A DNA stretch of 64,000 nucleotides from Streptomyces umbrinus (GCF_030817415.1 NZ_JAUSZI010000002.1:9548001-9612000), one strand, 5' to 3'. Shown: positions 51,301 through 60,338, counted from the first letter of the stretch. Notes: generated by a model from the sequence alone, not told the origin. A program made the numbers and translations.

Positions 51301-53096
51301 AGCGCGCCCGCGCCGCTGACGAGGACCGGCGCGGCGCCCAGCGCGCCGCCGACGACGCCCGCCGCACGGCCCGCGCCCTGCGCGGCGAGCGCGCGGAGAT
51401 CGCGGGCGCCCCCGACGACGTACCGGAGGCCGACCCGGCCGCCGCGAAGTCGTCGCTGCCCGCCTTGCGCGAGGCCTACCGCGCCGCCTCCCAGCTCTAC
51501 GAGCAGGTCGGCGTCGGCGCCGACCTGCGGGCCGAGCAGTCCCGTGCCGAGAGCGACGAGAGCGCGGCGCTCGCGGAGCTGGAGCGGCTGAGCAACAAGG
51601 TGCGTACGCGTGCCGCCCAGCTCCTGGAGTCCACCGACGGCTCCGACGGGCCCTCACGGCAGGCCGCCTCGGCCCGCGCCGAGGAACTGGTCCAGCTTCT
51701 GGAAACGCGTATGTCGACCGCGAGCGAGCAGCTCGGACGGCTGCGGGGCGAGGCCGAGCGGCACGCGCCCGAGGACGGCGAGGCGCACACCGAACTGCCC
51801 GAGGACCTGGTCCCGCGCGACGCCGAGCACGCACAGAGCCTGCTGCGCACCGCCACCGGTGAACTCGCCTCCCGCACCGAGGCGTTGAGCCAGGCGCGCG
51901 CGGCCCACGCCGAACTGCTCGACGCCCACCGCGCCGCCGAGGACGCGGCGGGCGGTTTCGACGAGACGGCCGCCCTGCTCCGGGACCTCCTCAGGGAGCA
52001 CTCGGACGAGGAGCAGGAGGAGCCCGAGCCCTACCCGGGCACCCTCGAAGAGGCCCGGCACTCCGCAGCCGAGTCCCGCCGCTCCCTGCGCGGCTGCGCG
52101 GCAGACCTCTCCGCCGCCGAGACCTCGGTGCGCGAGGCGAGCGACGTACTTGTACGGCACGCCAACTCCACGCGCTACGAGCAGGTGCGCACGCCCGCCC
52201 GCCAGCAGATCCGTGAGCTGCCGGCTTCCTCCCTGCCCGAGCACGCCCAGAAGTGGGCGGACGCCTTCGCGCCCCGACTCCGGGTCCTCACCGACGAGTT
52301 GGAGCAGCTGGAGCGCAACCGCGACTCCATCGTCGACCGGTTGCGCGGGCTCGTCGAGTCCGCGCTCGCCACGCTCAGGTCGGCCCAGCGGCTCTCCCGT
52401 CTCCCCGAAGGGCTCGGGGAGTGGTCGGGGCAGGAGTTCCTGCGCATCCGCTTCGAGGAGCCCGACCAGGCCACGCTCGCCGAGCGGCTCGGCGAGGTCG
52501 TCGACGAGGCAACCCGCGCGGCCGTCAAGAAGAACTCCGACATGCGCCGCGACGGAATGTCCCTGCTGCTCAGAGGGGTCAGCGCGGCCCTTCAGCCCAA
52601 GGGCGTCGCCGTCGAGATCCTCAAGCCCGACGCCGTGCTGCGTGCCGAGCGCGTACCCGTCGGACAGATGGGCGACGTGTTCTCCGGCGGCCAGCTGCTC
52701 ACCGCCGCGATCGCGCTGTACTGCACGATGGCGGCCCTGCGCTCGAACGACCGGGGCCGCAGCGACAAGCACCGTCACGCCGGCACGCTGTTCCTCGACA
52801 ACCCCATCGGCCGCGCCAACGCCACGTATCTGCTGGAGCTCCAGCGGGCCGTGTCGGACGCCCTCGGTGTCCAGCTCCTCTACACCACGGGCCTGTTCGA
52901 CACGACCGCGCTCGCCGAGTTCCCCCTGGTCATCCGCCTCCGCAACGACGCGGACCTCCGCGCCGGGCTGAAGTACATCAGCGTGGAGGAACACCTCCGA
53001 CCGGGCCTCCCGCGGGAGGCTCCCGCCGGGGAGGCGGTACACACCGAGATCACGGCAACGCGCATGTACAAGAGGCCGGCAACCAGCGCCCCTTAA
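48315..53096 (+). CDS. SMC/MukB-like ATPase of a three-gene condensin-like operon
   Basis: A 1593-residue protein with the SMC layout. N-terminal head with Walker A ENGGGKS (residues 64-70); a long coiled coil (about 290-610); a Gly/Ser-rich linker (about 612-690); a hinge-like domain (about 735-850: YLGEHGIPALPGWRYLAQAV, ELVDGVIITDPDTHARAREA, DVFLVPPNP); a second coiled coil (about 860-1360); and a C-terminal head with the ABC signature FSGGQLLTAAIALYC (about 1456) and a Walker B LFLDNP (about 1492). Asn stands where the catalytic Glu is expected. Partners precede it; no TOPRIM JetD follows. The stop TAA lies in the family A repeat. Role may be chromosome organisation or plasmid defence. Confidence 0.75.
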   Translation: MYELSRVRLYSIGPAGARYADTVLDLRGVGEPVPDPAPTQAEFFEEEPVGPPRRPAPAGVLFLENGGGKSVLLKLIFSVMLPGHRNTLGGASSGVLRKFLLADDCGHVALEWQHTLTGECVVVGKVSEWRGRQVSNDPRKFAEAWYSFRPGPGLSLDNLPVAEATSVRPSAEGASGAQGRRRTMKGFRDALTEAGKAYPHLEVHWEEIHDRWIEHLGDLGLDPELFRYQREMNADEGEAAGLFAVKKDSDFTDLLLRAVTDTRDTDGLADLVGGFGNKLGRRAELIAEREFTAGSVDLLGRIVEATATRSRARDIHAGAERRTRTLARRLSARAGQERGRTGDLAQQVTAAAHRVTEADSSRERSALISAQLAYRHASLALAGAEKGAAAQKRELADARTLHSAWQAAELVLRHRASADRSARVAVAIREAERDAAPALAARAKAAADLVRALHAAAEGAETVANEEEERSAALQEVGEAAYRDSTSAATEAQRARSEIGHLRQRLSEVEQETAEAVRAGWLDDTAPDADPARAALAASDAEKTAVAAWDTAREASRRTTEHSREAASAESRAELTAARAADAATAAERAYDAERGTARALAGEERLAELLSLPGASGGSGGSGRGGLPQPRQGAGTASTEGAARAGGADHGNTSGRGSGTGPGADAAGTRRGRGGPDTEADSDEAPLSAEELDHYADELRELLDDGVASAERQLFELRTAAADDARILGALGDGGLLPPGPDVLATVEYLGEHGIPALPGWRYLAQAVDPVDHARVLAARPELVDGVIITDPDTHARAREALADAALLPRSAVAVGTAAALLAPTPAPDTGDGGRVDVFLVPPNPAMHDEHAADEERQTLRTRATERDEEIRELAARLAKDRELAARLASWRTGCPAGRLAELATAAHDARAFAEESEAELSEARTVRAEADESAAEAALVRDERQEAAQRARRAADALAGLAFRLRERAGWQVKLRELADDAAESEARAQSCLERARAADEDRRGAQRAADDARRTARALRGERAEIAGAPDDVPEADPAAAKSSLPALREAYRAASQLYEQVGVGADLRAEQSRAESDESAALAELERLSNKVRTRAAQLLESTDGSDGPSRQAASARAEELVQLLETRMSTASEQLGRLRGEAERHAPEDGEAHTELPEDLVPRDAEHAQSLLRTATGELASRTEALSQARAAHAELLDAHRAAEDAAGGFDETAALLRDLLREHSDEEQEEPEPYPGTLEEARHSAAESRRSLRGCAADLSAAETSVREASDVLVRHANSTRYEQVRTPARQQIRELPASSLPEHAQKWADAFAPRLRVLTDELEQLERNRDSIVDRLRGLVESALATLRSAQRLSRLPEGLGEWSGQEFLRIRFEEPDQATLAERLGEVVDEATRAAVKKNSDMRRDGMSLLLRGVSAALQPKGVAVEILKPDAVLRAERVPVGQMGDVFSGGQLLTAAIALYCTMAALRSNDRGRSDKHRHAGTLFLDNPIGRANATYLLELQRAVSDALGVQLLYTTGLFDTTALAEFPLVIRLRNDADLRAGLKYISVEEHLRPGLPREAPAGEAVHTEITATRMYKRPATSAP

Positions 53097-53150
53097 GGGG
53101 CGCGGGGCTGTGACATTTGCGGCTCCGCCGCGTGGGCGCGACCAGCCACA
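53086..53150 (+). repeat. Family A repeat copy 3
   Basis: Perfect palindrome GCGCCCCTTAAGGGGCGC (53086-53103) with the same downstream tail as copies 1 and 2. It provides the TAA of the SMC gene and lies before the convergent GMC oxidoreductase gene. Confidence 0.85.
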
Positions 53151-53175
53151 ACGGCCCCGCAGCTCCCCACGACCT

Positions 53176-54729
53176 CTAAGACGCGTCCTCCTTCAAAAGA
53201 TCAGCACACTTCTCGCCGATCATCATCGTCGTGATGCACGGATTGACGGCCACAAGATCCGGCATCACGGACCCGTCCGCGACCCGCAGCCCTTCAACTC
53301 CCTTCACTCGAAGCCGGGCATCCAGAGGCGCCGAGGCGTCGGAATCCGCACCCATCTTCACCGTGCAGGACGGGTGATAGACGGTGTTGTGCGTCTTGTG
53401 GATGTAGTCGAGCAACTCGTCGTCCGTCCGGACATCCGGCCCGGGGGCCAGCTCGGCCCCCGCCCACCCGCTCAGCGCGGGCTGTTCCGCGATACGCCGG
53501 GCCAGCTTCAGCCCGAACGTCATCACGCGCGCGTCGTGCTCGTGCGTGAAGTACCGCGGATCGACCTTGGGCTTGTCCCGGAAGTCGCGCGTCCGCAGCC
53601 GCACCGTGCCGCGCGACTTCGCGCTCGTCACGTTCGGCGTGAGACAGAACGCGTTCTCGGAGGTCGGATAGCCCCACCGGGCCGTGTTCATGTCGAACGG
53701 CACGGACCCGTAGTGGAACATCAGGTCCGGCCGGTCCAGGCCGGGTTCGGTGTCGTAGAAGATGCCCGCCTCCCACCACTGGCTTGAGGTGGTCGTCATG
53801 GGCTGCTTGGCGTCCCACATGATGACGCCCTCGGGGTGGTCCTGAAGGTTCTCGCCCACGCCGGCCGAGTCCACCACCACGTCGACACCCACCTCGCGCA
53901 GATGGTCGGCGGGCCCGATGCCCGACAGCATCAGCAGCTTCGCGCTGTCGATCGAGCCGCACGACACGATCACCTCGCGCCTGGCCCGTACCGTCCGGGT
54001 GTGGATCAGGTCCGGGTCCAGGTACTCGGCGCCCACGCAGCGCCGCCCGTCGAGCACGAGCTTCTTGGCCCGCACCCCGGTCCGTACGTCCAGGTTCGGA
54101 CGCTTGCCGAGGATCGGGTGCAGATAGGCGACCGACGAGGACTGACGGATGTTGTTCTCGTCGGAGTTGATCTGGAACCAGTTGGCCCCGCGAACGACCG
54201 TCTTTCCGGTGTTGAACGGGGTGGTCGGGATGCCTGCCTGGGCGCAGGCCTCCAACAGGGCGGTGCCACAAGGGTCGTCGCTCTTCAGCTGGCGCAGCTT
54301 CACCGGGCCGGAGCGGCCGTGGTGCTCGCCGGGAGCGTCGTTGTTCTCCAGCCGCTGGTACAGCGGGAAGAGCTCGGCCGCGCTCCAGCCCGTACAGCCC
54401 GCTGCCGCCCAGCCGTCCAGGTCCTCGGCCGGTGCCCAGAAGGCGATACAGGAGTTGTGCGAGGAGCAGCCGCCGAGCACCCGGGCGCGGGCGTGCCGCA
54501 TGAAGCTGTTGCCGCTGGCCTGCGGCTCGACCGGGTAGTCCCAGTCGTAGCCGGACTCAAGGAGTCCCATCCAGCGTTCCAGCTTCATGACGTCGTCGTC
54601 GCCGACGTCGCTGGGCCCCGCCTCCAGGACGCACACCGTGACGGACGGGTCTTCGGAGAGGCGGGCCGCGACCACATTGCCCGCGGTTCCTCCGCCGACC
54701 ACGACGTAGTCGAACTCGTCTTCGTTCAT
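53176..54729 (-). CDS. betA: GMC oxidoreductase, choline dehydrogenase type
   Basis: A 517-residue FAD enzyme. N-terminal dinucleotide motif YVVVGGGTAGNVVAARLSE, GMC signature 1 GGCSSHNSCIAFWAP, signature 2 GSIDSAKLLMLSGIGP, and the C-terminal active-site His in TVYHPSCTVKMG plus NPCITTMMIGEKCADLL. It oxidises choline (and perhaps betaine aldehyde). The choline role rests on its neighbours: a permease upstream and betaine aldehyde and betaine-degrading genes. Substrate not proven from sequence. It follows the permease gene on the same strand. Confidence 0.85.
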   Translation of the reverse strand: MNEDEFDYVVVGGGTAGNVVAARLSEDPSVTVCVLEAGPSDVGDDDVMKLERWMGLLESGYDWDYPVEPQASGNSFMRHARARVLGGCSSHNSCIAFWAPAEDLDGWAAAGCTGWSAAELFPLYQRLENNDAPGEHHGRSGPVKLRQLKSDDPCGTALLEACAQAGIPTTPFNTGKTVVRGANWFQINSDENNIRQSSSVAYLHPILGKRPNLDVRTGVRAKKLVLDGRRCVGAEYLDPDLIHTRTVRARREVIVSCGSIDSAKLLMLSGIGPADHLREVGVDVVVDSAGVGENLQDHPEGVIMWDAKQPMTTTSSQWWEAGIFYDTEPGLDRPDLMFHYGSVPFDMNTARWGYPTSENAFCLTPNVTSAKSRGTVRLRTRDFRDKPKVDPRYFTHEHDARVMTFGLKLARRIAEQPALSGWAGAELAPGPDVRTDDELLDYIHKTHNTVYHPSCTVKMGADSDASAPLDARLRVKGVEGLRVADGSVMPDLVAVNPCITTMMIGEKCADLLKEDAS

Positions 54730-54781
54730 GGGGAGTTGACCTCCTTGAGTCCTTGCGACGTTCTGCCTTCGGATCGGGCGC

Positions 54782-56359
54782 TCAGTCGGCCGTCGGGGTG
54801 GCCGCGGGCGAGGATGGCGGAAGAGGCGTGTCGGGGGCCTTGTACTGGTGCTCGGCGAGCACTCCGGTGCGGTGCCGCTGCACGAACCAGTAGTAGGCGA
54901 AACCGCCGCCCATCACGATGCCGACGAACAGGACGGCACCCCAGCGCAGATACCAGTGGTACGGGGCGGCCGCGTTGTAGACCGCGGCGCGCGGCCAGAT
55001 CAGGTTGATCATCATGGCCGCGCCCCACACCACGGCGACGATGTTGACGGGCAGTCCCCAGCGGCCGAGCGAGAACTTGCCGTCGCCCGCGGGCTGCCAC
55101 TTGCCGCGCAGCCTGGCCACCAGCATGGGCCCGGTGACCAGCAGATACGCGAGGTAGATCAGGATGATGCCGATACTGGTGACGACCGTGAAGATCTGCG
55201 GCTGGCGGATGTTGACCACCAGGATCGCCAGCGCCAGGATGCCGATGATCACCGCGGGCAGGATCGGGGTCTGGAAGCGCGGATGGACCTTGGCCAGCTT
55301 GGCGGAGGCGGGCAGGTTGTTGTCGCGGGACATCGCGAAGGCCAGCCGGATCGCCGCCGTGTGAACGGCCAGGGCGCACACGGTGACCGCGATGAACACG
55401 CACCACAGCATGGCCTTGCCCGCGTCCTCGCCGAGCACGTTGAGGACGACGTACTGCAGGCCGTCCGTGGACAGCTTGTCGCCCTTCAGGCTGGACACGC
55501 TCATCAGCGCGAGCAGCAGGATGAGCCCGCCGAGGACGAACGAGGCGACGATGGCACGGAGGATCGCGCGCGGCGCGTTGCGCGACGGGTCGAGGGACTC
55601 CTCGCCGAGCGAGGCGGCCGTGTCGAAGCCGTACATCACGTACGCGGATGCCAGCGACGCGATCAGGAACGCGCCGAAGTAGCCGCCGGGCTGGCCCGCT
55701 CCCGTGCCGTTCGTCTCCAGCACGACCCCCGGTCCGCGGGTGATGTGCACGGCGAACAGCACGATCAGGACGACGGTGGCGATCAGCTCGATGAAGACGC
55801 CCGCCGTGTTGATCCGGGCCATCAGCTTCACGCCGAGGGCGTTCACCAGGGTGGTGAAGATGATGAGCACGGAGGCCAGCAGCACGGCGTTGGTGGCCAC
55901 GTCGTACTTGCCGGTGCCGTCGCCCACGAACTGGAACACGGAGGAGATCTGAGGAAGCGTCAACTGATACGCAAGGGCCACGGCCGCGATCGACACGATC
56001 GAGGCGATCAGCATCGTCCAGCCCGCCAGCCAGCCTATGTGCGGGTTGCCCACCTTCTTGGACCAGTTGTAGACGGAGCCGGCCACCGGATAGCGGGCGG
56101 CGAGTTCGGCGAAGCACAGCGCGACCATGAACTGGCCGACGAAGACCATGGGCCAGGACCACCAGTAGGCGGGCCCGCCGCTGCCGTAGCCGAAGTAGAA
56201 GAGCTGGAAGGTGCCGGTGAGGATGGAGATGTAGCTGATGCCGGCGGCGAAGGTGTGGAAATTGCCGAGCGTGCGCTTCAGTTCGGGCTTGTAGCCGAAC
56301 TCGTTGAGCTCGGAGTCGTCGTTACTTTGTTTCTCAGGTGGTTGAGCGGTGGTGGTCAT
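54782..56359 (-). CDS. APC amino acid/choline permease
   Basis: A 525-residue permease with 12 predicted helices (FHTFAAGISYISILTGTFQL, YWWSWPMVFVGQFMVALCFA, GWLAGWTMLIASIVSIAAVA, ...). The helix-1 GISYISI segment and AELAARYPVAGSVYNWSKKV belong to the amino acid-polyamine-organocation family, GABA/choline permease branch. Given its place between the choline oxidoreductase and aldehyde dehydrogenase genes it probably brings in choline or betaine. AGGAGG precedes the ATG. It ends with a Pro-rich cytoplasmic tail. Confidence 0.88.
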   Translation of the reverse strand: MTTTAQPPEKQSNDDSELNEFGYKPELKRTLGNFHTFAAGISYISILTGTFQLFYFGYGSGGPAYWWSWPMVFVGQFMVALCFAELAARYPVAGSVYNWSKKVGNPHIGWLAGWTMLIASIVSIAAVALAYQLTLPQISSVFQFVGDGTGKYDVATNAVLLASVLIIFTTLVNALGVKLMARINTAGVFIELIATVVLIVLFAVHITRGPGVVLETNGTGAGQPGGYFGAFLIASLASAYVMYGFDTAASLGEESLDPSRNAPRAILRAIVASFVLGGLILLLALMSVSSLKGDKLSTDGLQYVVLNVLGEDAGKAMLWCVFIAVTVCALAVHTAAIRLAFAMSRDNNLPASAKLAKVHPRFQTPILPAVIIGILALAILVVNIRQPQIFTVVTSIGIILIYLAYLLVTGPMLVARLRGKWQPAGDGKFSLGRWGLPVNIVAVVWGAAMMINLIWPRAAVYNAAAPYHWYLRWGAVLFVGIVMGGGFAYYWFVQRHRTGVLAEHQYKAPDTPLPPSSPAATPTAD

Positions 56360-56503
56360 GAGGCGCCTCCTGGGAAGGGGGAGTTCTCCCGGGCGGGAGG
56401 GGAGTGCGGCTCGTGCGGGGTCGTTGGTGCGCGGGTGCTGGATCTCGGGGTGAAGAAGGCTGGATCTTACGATGCCTGCGACTGGTTCTGACCATGAGGA
56501 GTG

Positions 56504-56534
56504 CCGGTTTCTTGCGAAAGATCCGCAGAACCGG
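56504..56534. terminator. Inverted repeat between ALDH and permease genes
   Basis: CCGGTTTCTTGCG and CGCAGAACCGG form an imperfect stem (bulges) around GAAAGATC. It lies downstream of the aldehyde dehydrogenase gene on the reverse strand and upstream of the permease, so it likely ends one unit and begins another. The rest of 56360-56549 shows no gene. Confidence 0.5.
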
Positions 56535-56549
56535 CCCTGGGGACATGGA

Positions 56550-58016
56550 TCAGGAGAACCAGCCCTGTGGACTGGGATTGGTCGTGCGCCAGATGTGTTT
56601 GGTCTCGCGGTACTCGGCGAGACCGGCAGGACCGAGCTCCCGCCCGAACCCGGACTGCTTGTAACCGCCCCACTCGGCCTGTGGAACGTACGGGTGGTAG
56701 TCGTTGATCCAGATGGTGCCGATCCGCAGCGCGGACGCGACCCGCTGGGCCTTCGCCTCGTCGGAGGTGAAGATCCCGCCGGCGAGACCGTAGATCGTGT
56801 CGTTGGCCAGCCGCACCGCCTCCGCCTCGTCCGTGAACCGCTCCACGGTCAGTACGGGCCCGAAGGACTCCTCCTGGACGACCGACATCCGGCCGGAGCA
56901 CTCGTCGAGCACGGTCGGCGGGTAGTAGAAGCCGTCCGGGTGCGGAGGATCGGCCGGCCGCTCCCCGCCGCAGCGCAGGACCGCCCCCTCCTCCAGGCCC
57001 TTGGCGACGTACGCCTCGACCTTCTCCCGGTGGGCCGCCGAGATCAGCGGACCGGTCTGTGCCTGCTCGTCGAACGGTCCGCCCAGCCTGATCAGCCGGG
57101 CCCTGCGGACGACCTCGTCGACGAAGCGGTCGTGCAGCGAGTCCTCGACCAGGAGCCGCGCCCCGGCCGAGCAGACCTGTCCGGAATGCAGGAAGACGGC
57201 CGTCAGCGCCATGTCGACGGCCGTCTCGAAGTCGGCGTCGGCGAAGACGATGTTCGGGTTCTTGCCGCCCAGTTCGAGGGCGACCTTCTTCACCGTCCCG
57301 GCCGCCGCGGCCATGAGTCTGCGGCCGGTCTGCAGACCGCCGGTGAAGGACACCAGGTCCACGTCCGGATGGTCGCCCAGCGGAGCGCCGGCCTCGGGAC
57401 CGGCGCCGAGCACCAGGTTCGCCACGCCGGCGGGTACTCCGGCCTCCTCCAGGAGGCGCATCAGATGGATCGCGGTGTGCGGGGTCAGCTCGCTCGGCTT
57501 GAGGATGAAGGTGTTGCCCGCGGCGAGCGCCGGGGCGACCTTCCACGCCGTCTGGAGCAGCGGATAGTTCCAGGGTGTGATCAGCGCGCAGACACCGACC
57601 GGTTCGTATACGACCCGGCTGTCGACGCCCTCCGTGCCCGTCTCCACGACCCGGCCGGACTCGCTCGCGACGAGCCGGCCGAAGTAGCGGAAGCAGTTCT
57701 CGATGTCGTCGATGTCGTACTCGCTCTCCACCAGGCGTTTGCCGGTGTCGAGGGACTCCGCGCGGGCGAGTACGTCCTTGTCGCGGGCGAGCAGGTCGGC
57801 GACCCGCAGCAGCAGGTCACCGCGCTCGTTCGGGGGCGTCCGTGGCCAGGGGCCGTCGTCGAAGGCGCGGCGCGCGGCCGCGATCGCGTCGGCCGTGTCC
57901 TGGGGGCCCGCCTCGTCCACGACGGCGACGAGTGAACCGTCGGCCGGACAGCGGATCTCGCGGGTGCCCTTCTCCCGCGCGCTCGTCCATGTGCCGCCGA
58001 TATAGAGATCAGCCAT
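56550..58016 (-). CDS. betB: Betaine aldehyde dehydrogenase
   Basis: A 488-residue NAD-dependent aldehyde dehydrogenase. All marks are present: PWNYPLLQTAWKVAPALAAG, KPSELTPHTA, SFTGGLQTGRRLM (cofactor), ALELGGKNPNIVF with the catalytic Glu, SGQVCSAGARLLV with the nucleophile Cys, and QEESFGPVL. The role of oxidising betaine aldehyde to glycine betaine rests on its neighbours. ATG 58016 overlaps the 3' end of the Rieske gene by 8 bases, so both are translated together. Full length. Confidence 0.9.
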   Translation of the reverse strand: MADLYIGGTWTSAREKGTREIRCPADGSLVAVVDEAGPQDTADAIAAARRAFDDGPWPRTPPNERGDLLLRVADLLARDKDVLARAESLDTGKRLVESEYDIDDIENCFRYFGRLVASESGRVVETGTEGVDSRVVYEPVGVCALITPWNYPLLQTAWKVAPALAAGNTFILKPSELTPHTAIHLMRLLEEAGVPAGVANLVLGAGPEAGAPLGDHPDVDLVSFTGGLQTGRRLMAAAAGTVKKVALELGGKNPNIVFADADFETAVDMALTAVFLHSGQVCSAGARLLVEDSLHDRFVDEVVRRARLIRLGGPFDEQAQTGPLISAAHREKVEAYVAKGLEEGAVLRCGGERPADPPHPDGFYYPPTVLDECSGRMSVVQEESFGPVLTVERFTDEAEAVRLANDTIYGLAGGIFTSDEAKAQRVASALRIGTIWINDYHPYVPQAEWGGYKQSGFGRELGPAGLAEYRETKHIWRTTNPSPQGWFS

Positions 58017-59172
58017 CCATGCCTCCCAGCATGCCAATGAGCCACTCGTGGAAAATCCCGATGTGGTGCTCGGTGGGCACCAGCACCCCGCCCCTCCGGT
58101 AGGCGCGGGACGCCATCGCGGGCTGCGTACGCTCGCAGGCCTCGAAGTCCTGGGCGTTGACCCGGTGGAAGAGTTCCACGGACTTCGACACATCGGCGCC
58201 CGACTCGACGACCTCGGGTGCGTAGAGCCAGTCGCACTCCACGATCGTCCGGTCCTCGGCGAGGGGGAACATGCGGTGCAGGATGACATGGTCGGGGACG
58301 AGATTGATGAACACGGTGGGTTTGACCGTTATCGCATAGTAACGACGGTCCTGATCCTCCGCGATCGCGGGAAGTCTCCCGAATCCCTCGCTGCCGTCGA
58401 CGGTGAAGCCCTTGACCTCCTCGCCGAACTCGGCGCCGTGCCCCACGTAGTACTGGGCCGCGTAGCCGTCGGCGAACTCCGGGAGGACGTCGGTGAGCTC
58501 GGGGTGGATCGTCGCGCAGTGGTAGCACTCCATGAAGTTCTCGACGATCAGTTTCCAGTTCGCCTTCACGTCATAGGTGATGCGTTTTCCGAGGGCGAGG
58601 TTCTCCGTGCCGTAGTGCTCGATGGCCGCCACGTTCCCGAGCCGCTCCACGGCCGCGCCCATCACCGTCTCCTCGAAGGACGGCGGCTCGTCGGCCAGAC
58701 ACACCCAGGCGTAGCCGAGCCACTCCCGCAGGGCGACCTTGACCAGGCCGTACTCCGTTCGGTCGACGTCCGGCATCTTCACCAGGTTCGGTGCCGCGAT
58801 CAGCTTGCCGTCGAGGTCGTACGTCCACGCGTGGTACGGGCACTGGAGATTGCGCCGGACCTCGCCGGCCTCCTCCAGACAGAGACGGGCCCCGCGGTGG
58901 CGGCAGACGTTCAGGAAGGCGCGCAGCTCACCGGTGCGGGACCGGGTGATCAGGACGCTCTCGCGGCCGACCTGGACCGTACGGAACGCGCCCGGTTTGG
59001 CCAGGTCGGCGCCGCGGACCGCGCAGAACCACATCGACTCGAAGAGCCGTTCCTGCTCCTGCCGGAAGATCTCCGGGTCGGTGTAGTAGTGCCCCGGAAG
59101 GGTGGCGATCAGGCTGGGCGGCAGCTGACCGGGGGCGGAGACGGGGGCGGGGGAGACGGGGGTCGTCGTCAC
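58009..59172 (-). CDS. gbcA: Rieske oxygenase, glycine betaine demethylase (GbcA-like)
   Basis: A 387-residue ring-hydroxylating-type oxygenase. The Rieske [2Fe-2S] ligands are CRHRGARLC and CPYHAWTYD (residues ~90-115). The mononuclear iron motif lies in ENFMECYHCATIHPELTDV. It resembles GbcA of pseudomonads, which removes one methyl group of glycine betaine as formaldehyde. A reductase partner (GbcB) is not in the window and may be elsewhere. It lies between sarcosine oxidase-like and BetB genes. ATG 59172. Confidence 0.87.
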   Translation of the reverse strand: MTTTPVSPAPVSAPGQLPPSLIATLPGHYYTDPEIFRQEQERLFESMWFCAVRGADLAKPGAFRTVQVGRESVLITRSRTGELRAFLNVCRHRGARLCLEEAGEVRRNLQCPYHAWTYDLDGKLIAAPNLVKMPDVDRTEYGLVKVALREWLGYAWVCLADEPPSFEETVMGAAVERLGNVAAIEHYGTENLALGKRITYDVKANWKLIVENFMECYHCATIHPELTDVLPEFADGYAAQYYVGHGAEFGEEVKGFTVDGSEGFGRLPAIAEDQDRRYYAITVKPTVFINLVPDHVILHRMFPLAEDRTIVECDWLYAPEVVESGADVSKSVELFHRVNAQDFEACERTQPAMASRAYRRGGVLVPTEHHIGIFHEWLIGMLGGMDG

Positions 59173-59183
59173 GTGCGTGCTCC

Positions 59184-60338
59184 TCAGGCGGGCGCGGCGG
59201 CGAGGCGGTGGGGGTCGAACAGGCCGATCGGGTGGGCGGTGGTGCCCGTGAGTGCCAGATCGGCGAGGATCTCGCCGACCACCGGCACGAACTTGAACCC
59301 GTGCCCGGAGAACCCGCAGGCCACGGTCACGGACTCCGGGTGCGCGGGATGCCGGGCGAGGACGAAGTGCTCGTCAGGGGTGTTGGAGTACATGCAGGTG
59401 GCGGCCTTCAGGAAGGTGCCGGGCAGGTCCGGGATACAGCGGGACATGTGGTCCGCCATCGCCTGGATCTCGTCCTCGTGGACCGTTCGGTCGATGTTCT
59501 CCGGGGTGCACTCGACGCCCTTGCGGAAGAAGGCGACCTTGGCGCCCAGCTCCGGCCCGTCGATGGACGGGAAGCCGTAGACCTGGACCTCGTCCGCGTC
59601 CTCCCAGATGTAGATCGGATGGTTCTCGGGCAGGAACGGCCGGACCCCGCCCTTCGGCTGGAACCAGTACATGACCTGCCGCTCGATGCTGAACGGCACC
59701 CCGAGGTCGGTGAGCAGCTGCGGCGCCCAGGCGCCCGGGCAGATCACCAACTGGCCCGCGGTGTACGTGTTCTCGGCCGTGTGGACGCGAACCCCGTCCC
59801 GGTACGGTTCCCAGCGGGTCATCGGCTCGTCGAAGTGCAGGTCGGCGCCCTGCCGGGTGGCGAGCTGGAGATGGGCCGCGACCATGTTCTCGGGGCGGAC
59901 CAGGCCGGCCTTCTTCTCGTAGAGCGCGACCTCGTCGTCCTTCGGGTTGAGCGTCGGGAAGCGCCGGCGGATCTCGGCCGCGTCCAGCATCTCGTGGGGC
60001 AGGTCCCACTGCTTGGCCGAGCGCAGCGAGCCCGAGACGGTCAGCGAGTCGGGAGGCCCGACCATCACACCGCCGCACAGCGTCGCGATGTCCCGGCCGG
60101 TGGCCCGCTCCACGTCCTCGTACAGCTCGTACGCGCGCAGCAGCAGCGGTACGTACGCCGGGTCCTCGAAGTAGGACTGCCGGGTGATCCGCGAACCACC
60201 GTGACTGGAACCGCGGTTGTGCACCGGCCCGAACTTCTCCAGCCCGAGCACCCGCACACCGCGCGAGGACAGATGGTGGGCGGCGGCACTGCCCATACCG
60301 CCGAGACCGATGACGATCACGTCGTAGGTAGGGGACAC
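59184..60338 (-). CDS. Monomeric sarcosine oxidase / SolA-like
   Basis: A 384-residue flavoprotein. The N-terminal dinucleotide motif is [40 protein letters not shown] is the flavin-site block of MSOX/MTOX enzymes; [19 protein letters not shown] carries the Cys that binds FAD covalently. It should oxidise sarcosine to glycine and formaldehyde with peroxide formation; N-methyltryptophan and other N-methyl amino acids are alternative substrates. It is followed 11 bases later by the Rieske gene on the same strand. Confidence 0.88.
   Translation of the reverse strand: MSPTYDVIVIGLGGMGSAAAHHLSSRGVRVLGLEKFGPVHNRGSSHGGSRITRQSYFEDPAYVPLLLRAYELYEDVERATGRDIATLCGGVMVGPPDSLTVSGSLRSAKQWDLPHEMLDAAEIRRRFPTLNPKDDEVALYEKKAGLVRPENMVAAHLQLATRQGADLHFDEPMTRWEPYRDGVRVHTAENTYTAGQLVICPGAWAPQLLTDLGVPFSIERQVMYWFQPKGGVRPFLPENHPIYIWEDADEVQVYGFPSIDGPELGAKVAFFRKGVECTPENIDRTVHEDEIQAMADHMSRCIPDLPGTFLKAATCMYSNTPDEHFVLARHPAHPESVTVACGFSGHGFKFVPVVGEILADLALTGTTAHPIGLFDPHRLAAAPA

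Noticed and set aside
45650..53096. Complete Wadjet (JetABCD) defence system
   Set aside because: No TOPRIM-type JetD gene follows; the next gene is a GMC oxidoreductase on the other strand, so the name was not used.
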